Source: Pseudomonadota bacterium (GTDB taxonomy: Bacteria; Bdellovibrionota; Bacteriovoracia; Bacteriovoracales; Bacteriovoracaceae). From it: a DNA stretch of 64,000 nt. The notes under the pieces were generated by a model, which was not told the origin of the DNA, searched no databases, and saw only the letters and a list, made by a program, of their open reading frames with translations. Of this stretch, positions 59,291 through 64,000 are shown one piece after another. The translations under genes were made by a program, and so were the position numbers. The stretch's first letter is position 1; each line of letters begins with the position of its first letter. The stretch is from contig JAIYDL010000019.1 in assembly GCA_027487515.1 (NCBI GenBank), forward strand, positions 1 to 64,000, in the 5' to 3' direction.

Positions 59291-60454
59291 TTAGCGCTTC
59301 CGAGAGCTCGAAGTCTTTTCAGGGACATTCGTAAAAGTGACTTCGTTGCAGCCTTTGGCCGTGAGGTCTTTTTCACACGCCTCAAGCGCCTCCAGCGCTC
59401 GAACGATCCCGGACCCTACCTCCCGGGCCCACTCTTCCTCGGTGTGACCGAGGTCGTGGTTCATCTCCCTCAGGATCGGGGCCGGGAGCCCGAGACTCAT
59501 CAAGACCTCATCCATCACGAGCCGAGAGGTTCGTCCGTTCCCACCATCGAAGGGGTGGATCGCCACCAGCCAGCGCTGGGCCCGGGCCGCCAGGAGAATC
59601 GGGTCCTGGGGCTTGGTGCTCGTTGCCAGGGAGCCGATCTGGGAATTCGTTTCCTGGATCCAACGGTCCAAGAGCTTAGGCAGAGCTGGGGCGTCGGGGT
59701 AAGTGATGTACCCACAGCGGTGGCGCTTTCCGTCGGCTTCGTAGGCCTGGTCCGGATTCTTTGTCACAGGCCAGAGCGCAGGATCGGAATAGTGGTAAAG
59801 ATCCTTCCGGTACTTTTTTTGAAAGCTCGCCGGTCGCTCCTCGAGGCACTGGGTGTTGCGCCAACCAATGAGCTCGGGGATCTCAAAGCCTTCGATCGCT
59901 TTGACCTGTTTATCGTCAATCGCATAGCGCTTTTCCATCGCACGCCCGATCTCCTGGGAGGCCTGCCGGAGGGCCCCCGAAGAAGGGCCCAACGAACTCC
60001 GTGCGTTGAGCTCCTGGATCTGTTCTAGGGAGTAGAGCGGAAGGACTTGAGTGGCGAGATTTTGGTTCGCTCGAATCATGACGTTGATCGCGGCGCGGGC
60101 CCAGGTGTCCCAGGTCTCCGGTGCTGGTTCATAGATCTCGGCCGGATTCACGACCGGGCCCTGGGACTTCTCCAGTACCTGCTCCCAGTCTGCGCGCTCA
60201 ATGAAGCGCGGGCCGAAGACGTTAGCGATGAGGTCCGGGTTCGAGACGCCTTTTCTGACCAACTGATAGCGGACGCGGTGGTACCGAAGGGACAGGTCGC
60301 AGAGGTTTGTCGATGACTCAGGAAGGTAGGTGCTCGTGGGGACTTTGCGCAAGAACGAGGAGCACTGGACCGTGGTTCCGCTCGGTTTTGGCGCCTGAGA
60401 GCAGGCGGCGAAGAAGAGTAAGCAAAGGCCCGACGGAACGATTGATTTTTTCAT
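59291..60454 (-). CDS. Fic-domain lipoprotein
   Basis: 387 aa with a lipobox (LLFFAAC, Cys 18), so exported and lipid-anchored. The Fic motif HPFDGGNGRTSR lies near residue 301, with the flap and helices around it, so AMP (or other nucleotide/phosphate) transfer is expected to be possible. Most Fic enzymes are cytoplasmic or injected; an envelope-anchored one is unusual because ATP is scarce outside. Target unknown. Several Cys could form disulfides. Confidence 0.85.
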   Translation of the reverse strand: MKKSIVPSGLCLLFFAACSQAPKPSGTTVQCSSFLRKVPTSTYLPESSTNLCDLSLRYHRVRYQLVRKGVSNPDLIANVFGPRFIERADWEQVLEKSQGPVVNPAEIYEPAPETWDTWARAAINVMIRANQNLATQVLPLYSLEQIQELNARSSLGPSSGALRQASQEIGRAMEKRYAIDDKQVKAIEGFEIPELIGWRNTQCLEERPASFQKKYRKDLYHYSDPALWPVTKNPDQAYEADGKRHRCGYITYPDAPALPKLLDRWIQETNSQIGSLATSTKPQDPILLAARAQRWLVAIHPFDGGNGRTSRLVMDEVLMSLGLPAPILREMNHDLGHTEEEWAREVGSGIVRALEALEACEKDLTAKGCNEVTFTNVPEKTSSSRKR

Positions 60455-60562
60455 GGGTGCAGCATCCTCGATGATGACGGTTGATGTAACTATTATGCGG
60501 GGATTCTCGAAATCCTGTTATAATTTTTGGCAGCGATGATGTGTTTTCTGCGAGGCTAAACG

Positions 60563-62575
60563 GTGAACTTCCGCAATGTGGTCTACCTATGTATTGGACT
60601 CCTCTCTCTTGCGGCAGGACCGGCCACGGCTTCGTCATCTCCGAGTGTGCCGATCGACTATTCATGGCTCGAGGGACTTCCTCTTTATACCTACGGAAGA
60701 GTCCTCATCGGTGACGTCGGATCGATGCTGAATTCATTTGACCGTGAAAGTACAGATGGACTTCCTGAGGTCCGAGGCCGAGTCGGATTTCTGGCCCGGA
60801 AGAAGACTTCGGACTGGATCCTTACCATCGAGCTCTCAGATCCAGAGGAGCTCCAAACCGTCCTGACCGTTTTATCCGACGCCGGAGCTACCCGCTTCAA
60901 TCTTCTCGCCGAGCTCCCGTCAAATGGGCCGGCGACGGGGGAAGTGGTTTTGCCGCAGCCACCCTCTCCGGAGAACTCCGCGTTTGGTTTCGTCAACCAT
61001 GGACGCAGTTTTGCCTGGGGCAAGACTCCGGTCAGTGCTCTGCCAACTGTCCGGACGGACCTAGGTCGGGCCTACGTCACTTTCTTTGAAGCGCGCTCGG
61101 GCCTCGAGACAACGCTCATCGAGGCCTCAGGAATCGCGACTCTTCGGAAGAGTCTCGTCTCCGTGATTCAAAAGAGTCCAGATCCCCTGAACCAGAAGGC
61201 CATACCTCCCTCGTTCGGAATCTGCACCGCTCAAGGGACGTGCCTCGGAGATCGTGTCATCGTGGGTGCAGGGAAGGATCTTCGTCGAGGCCGAGTCCTT
61301 GGGATCGGATTCCCTGGGGCCCATGCTGAACAGAAGGTGAGTCTCCAGATCGCCGTGGAAGGCCCGGGCCCCTCGGAGCACCGATTCTCTACGAAGCACC
61401 ATGTGGCCCAGACCAAGGCGGGGATTTGCTGGCCAGTCCTTTCAGATTTCTGCGTGGGTGGCCAGGTCCAGGCCCGCGGAAAGGTGCCCCTAAAAATTGC
61501 AGGTGTTCTTTTGCACAGCGAGGATTTGATCCTCGAGGATGAGGGCGGAAACCTTCACCGCACACCTCGCCGCGAGGTCCAACTGGTTCCGTTTCCCGCT
61601 GCTCCTGCAACTCCTCTCGACCTCTCTCAGCGGCTCATCGATCCGGTTCTGCGACTCCAGGACCTTCTCGTTGAGTGGACTCCCAAGAAGGGCCCTCCGG
61701 GCACGGAAAGCTTTAAGAACCCCTGGGCGGAGTGCACGAACCCCCGCCTCTTTGGACATCCCTTACGGGTGGGAGATGACGGAAGCATCGATCCTCGCTG
61801 TGCACCGGATACGCTCTACTCCTGGACAAGCCTGTCGTTTGTGGATCAGTTGGCAGTCACCAATGGCAGGAAGTCTTGGAAAGACTTGATCACCGGCGAC
61901 AGCGGCATCTACTTCAGTGCGACCCCCGCATCGACGTTTGCATACGGCGCGGTGGACGAGAGCGGTGGCTACGCCCTCCGAATGAAACTCAAACCCGGAG
62001 TGAAGTTTCGCTTCGTCGAGTTTGACCCGGGAAAACTTGAACCCCCGGGAGCGGCCGTGCCACCCACGAAGGGATCTGTTCTGCGCGAGTTCCCGAAGCC
62101 GGTCTGTACGCTGCGCCCCCTCGCTGAAGCTCTCGAGACCGTCTACGTCCGCTACTGGAGCTTTAAGTCTGCGCCCGGAGAAGAGTTCCCCGAAGGACTT
62201 CAAGACGCGGGCCTAGAGTACATCATCTGCTCCCGGAGCGTCCTTGAGTCTTGGAGTTTCGGGACTCGGGAGTTCTACGACGAACTCGTTCGGGACGTGC
62301 GACGGTTCACGATGCTCGCTCCACCCGCGTCGACTCCGAGCTACATCCGGCGCGTCGTCGGAGGAGAGACGACGCCCATCATCCTCGATATTCTGACGGA
62401 TGAGCATCCCTTCACGCAGCAGCACTTGATCAATGTCCTTCGCCGTCACTTCGTCATGGGCCTTCGAAAAGAAGGCAAAGTTTTTGTGAACCCCGAACTG
62501 GGAAGGCCCGCACTTCTAGAGCGTCGGCACTTCCAGACGAAACTGGACAGTTGGTTTTCAGCGGAGGCACGGTAA
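60563..62575 (+). CDS. Large secreted hypothetical protein (paralogue A)
   Basis: 670 aa, GTG start. Signal peptide about residues 1-23 (...GPATASS). Middle part has two small beta-barrel-like units, each opening with paired Cys (CTAQGTCLGDRVIVG and ICWPVLSDFCVGGQV). Then FKNPWAECTNP and LITGDSGIYFSATPASTFAYG, which recalls the active-site region of ADP-ribosyltransferase-like folds, but not clearly enough to name. The C-terminal 140 residues are helical. It is homologous to the next gene. Confidence 0.75.
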   Translation: MNFRNVVYLCIGLLSLAAGPATASSSPSVPIDYSWLEGLPLYTYGRVLIGDVGSMLNSFDRESTDGLPEVRGRVGFLARKKTSDWILTIELSDPEELQTVLTVLSDAGATRFNLLAELPSNGPATGEVVLPQPPSPENSAFGFVNHGRSFAWGKTPVSALPTVRTDLGRAYVTFFEARSGLETTLIEASGIATLRKSLVSVIQKSPDPLNQKAIPPSFGICTAQGTCLGDRVIVGAGKDLRRGRVLGIGFPGAHAEQKVSLQIAVEGPGPSEHRFSTKHHVAQTKAGICWPVLSDFCVGGQVQARGKVPLKIAGVLLHSEDLILEDEGGNLHRTPRREVQLVPFPAAPATPLDLSQRLIDPVLRLQDLLVEWTPKKGPPGTESFKNPWAECTNPRLFGHPLRVGDDGSIDPRCAPDTLYSWTSLSFVDQLAVTNGRKSWKDLITGDSGIYFSATPASTFAYGAVDESGGYALRMKLKPGVKFRFVEFDPGKLEPPGAAVPPTKGSVLREFPKPVCTLRPLAEALETVYVRYWSFKSAPGEEFPEGLQDAGLEYIICSRSVLESWSFGTREFYDELVRDVRRFTMLAPPASTPSYIRRVVGGETTPIILDILTDEHPFTQQHLINVLRRHFVMGLRKEGKVFVNPELGRPALLERRHFQTKLDSWFSAEAR

Positions 62576-62577
62576 GT

Positions 62578-64000
62578 TTGAGACAGTCACATCTGCTGTT
62601 CGGATTCCTCATGCTGGCCTTCTCCCCGTTGGGGATGGGCGAAGCTTTACCCTCAGAGCTTCCTCATTTGTCCATTTCTGGGCGCGTGTTCATCGGGGCT
62701 TCCGACACCGTAAAGCGGCTCGTGGTGGCCACTGATTCTTACCATCCCCCGGTGGAGATCGCGCCCAACACTTCTTACTTTGCCCATCGAAAATTCGACG
62801 ACTGGATCTTGCTGCACGAGACCCGAGATCCAGGAGAGCTGCATCAGTCGCTCGAGACTCTCTATGAGCGAGGGGCGAGACGCTTCGTCCTTTTGACCCA
62901 GGTCCCAGGAGCTCTCGGGACAGGGGAGTACCACCTTCCAGATCTCACTGCTCCCGGGGCCCGCTTCCTCGCGGTGAACCATGCGGGGAGTTTTTCGTGG
63001 GAGGGGACGAAGTTCAGGGCCAGCAAGGGACCCGTCTTTAACGATCACATCAGTGTGTTCAAGAGTTTTGCAGAAACCTACGCCCTCATGGAATCTTCGG
63101 CGATCGTCGTGCCTGAGTTGCGCGCCGGTGCCGATGACTTAATCCGTGTGGCCATCGCTGGAGCGGTGCTGACGGATCCAGCGAAGTTTACCCCCTCTTA
63201 CGAGTACTGCACCCATGACGGTGTGTGCATCGGCGATGAAGTCTTTGCCCTCTCTGAGCAGAGTCTCCGCCGAGGGAAGGTCGCGCTGATTGGGTTCCGT
63301 GGCGCCAAGGAAAAAAAGGACGTGGTGCTCGGAGTCGGTCTTTGGAACCATGAGACCGGTGAGCTTAAGTGGGTTCTCCCGAGTGATGTCGCGGAGTCGA
63401 CACCCGGGATTTGTCAGCCGCTTCTGTCCTCGTTCTGTGTGAACACGGAGGTGGCCCTGCTCCGCTCACCAGAGCACCTCGCTCGAATCGTCGGGGTCTT
63501 TGCAGGCACCGATCGGATCATCGTAGAACGGGCCGGGAAATATGAGCTCGTGGAGAGAGCAACGCTGAAGCCTCTGCCATCACCGTCGGTCACCCGGGGC
63601 ACAGGGAGTGATCATTTAAGAAGTCTCCTCCCGCGGCAGGATCTCAAGCTGAGTGAGCTCCTGGTGGAATGGGTCCCGCAGGAGGTGAAGCGTAACGGAA
63701 AACTCATCAATCCCTGGGCCAAGTGCTCCGAACCCAAGCTTCAGGATCACCCGCAACCACTTGCGCCCGACGGAACTCCCGTCAAGGCCTGCACGAGCGA
63801 CACTCTCTACTACTGGGGGGATCCGACCTACGTGGACTTTTTAAAAGATCTCTCGAAAGAACGAAACTGGCGCAGGTTGATCGACGGGGACACGGGTCTC
63901 TACCTCGTGACCTCTCCCGCCGCAACCTTTGGTTACGGCTCCATCGACGGAACCGGTGGTCTCGCGGTTCGGATCAAACTCCGCCCGGGGGTTAAGTACA
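62578..64000 (+). CDS. Large secreted hypothetical protein (paralogue B), cut by window end
   Basis: Open frame of at least 474 codons from a TTG at 62578, three bases after the previous stop; no stop before the window ends. Signal peptide about 1-22 (...PLGMGEA). It repeats the features of paralogue A: CTHDGVCIGDEVFAL, ICQPLLSSFCVNTEV, INPWAKCSEP, and DTGLYLVTSPAATFGYGSID. So a tandem duplication of a secreted protein family. The C-terminal part lies outside the window. Confidence 0.75.
   Translation, partial: MRQSHLLFGFLMLAFSPLGMGEALPSELPHLSISGRVFIGASDTVKRLVVATDSYHPPVEIAPNTSYFAHRKFDDWILLHETRDPGELHQSLETLYERGARRFVLLTQVPGALGTGEYHLPDLTAPGARFLAVNHAGSFSWEGTKFRASKGPVFNDHISVFKSFAETYALMESSAIVVPELRAGADDLIRVAIAGAVLTDPAKFTPSYEYCTHDGVCIGDEVFALSEQSLRRGKVALIGFRGAKEKKDVVLGVGLWNHETGELKWVLPSDVAESTPGICQPLLSSFCVNTEVALLRSPEHLARIVGVFAGTDRIIVERAGKYELVERATLKPLPSPSVTRGTGSDHLRSLLPRQDLKLSELLVEWVPQEVKRNGKLINPWAKCSEPKLQDHPQPLAPDGTPVKACTSDTLYYWGDPTYVDFLKDLSKERNWRRLIDGDTGLYLVTSPAATFGYGSIDGTGGLAVRIKLRPGVKY

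Overview
The window is about 64 kb of gene-dense, moderately GC-rich DNA from a Gram-negative bacterium. Many short proteins carry signal peptides or lipoboxes, GTG and TTG starts occur, and there are no rRNA, tRNA, CRISPR or insertion-sequence genes. The mix of gene families (URC-type uracil catabolism, DUF4360, a royal-jelly-type lipoprotein, baeRF, many orphan secreted proteins) suggests a Bdellovibrionota or other delta-like lineage. That placement is an inference, not a proof.

Left part (1-17 kb): a secreted nuclease, a FAN1-type nuclease fused to a DnaQ-type exonuclease, a membrane J-domain protein, rlmN/pcp, a DsbB/DsbA pair, rlmF, a MazG-like pyrophosphohydrolase and a degenerate HD-GYP protein. 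An AT-richer block of orphan secreted proteins follows (9.6-12.5 kb, with another AT-richer gene at 13.4 kb), then a di-haem cytochrome lipoprotein, a PLP enzyme and a divergent LysR regulator.

Middle part (18-41 kb): a compact operon for uracil breakdown by the URC route (mmsA-like dehydrogenase, URC1, URC4/DUF1688, upp, udk). After it come a secreted papain-like protease, a SET protein, a divergent DUF4360 pair and a candidate yybP-ykoY (manganese) riboswitch in front of a 50-residue lipoprotein. Then come an HPF/baeRF ribosome-hibernation pair, a glutamine amidotransferase, a rhomboid protease, a hybrid histidine kinase with a divergent Hpt protein, a protein-glutaminase-like secreted enzyme, an APC permease and cfa.

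Main discovery (41.7-54.2 kb): one co-directional operon, closed by a strong terminator, that joins a photoactive yellow protein (PYP), the two enzymes that make and activate its p-coumaric acid chromophore (aromatic amino acid ammonia-lyase and CoA ligase), and a full chemosensory core. The core comprises a soluble MCP with two signalling tips, tandem CheW, CheB, CheR, CheA and a pseudo-CheA. It reads as a self-contained blue-light-sensing chemosensory system. No CheY is encoded, so the output is elsewhere or unconventional.

Right part (54.2-64 kb): a metzincin-like lipoprotein metalloprotease, small orphan proteins, a royal-jelly/yellow-family lipoprotein, a Fic-domain lipoprotein, and two tandem copies of a large secreted protein family. 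The second copy runs off the end of the window.
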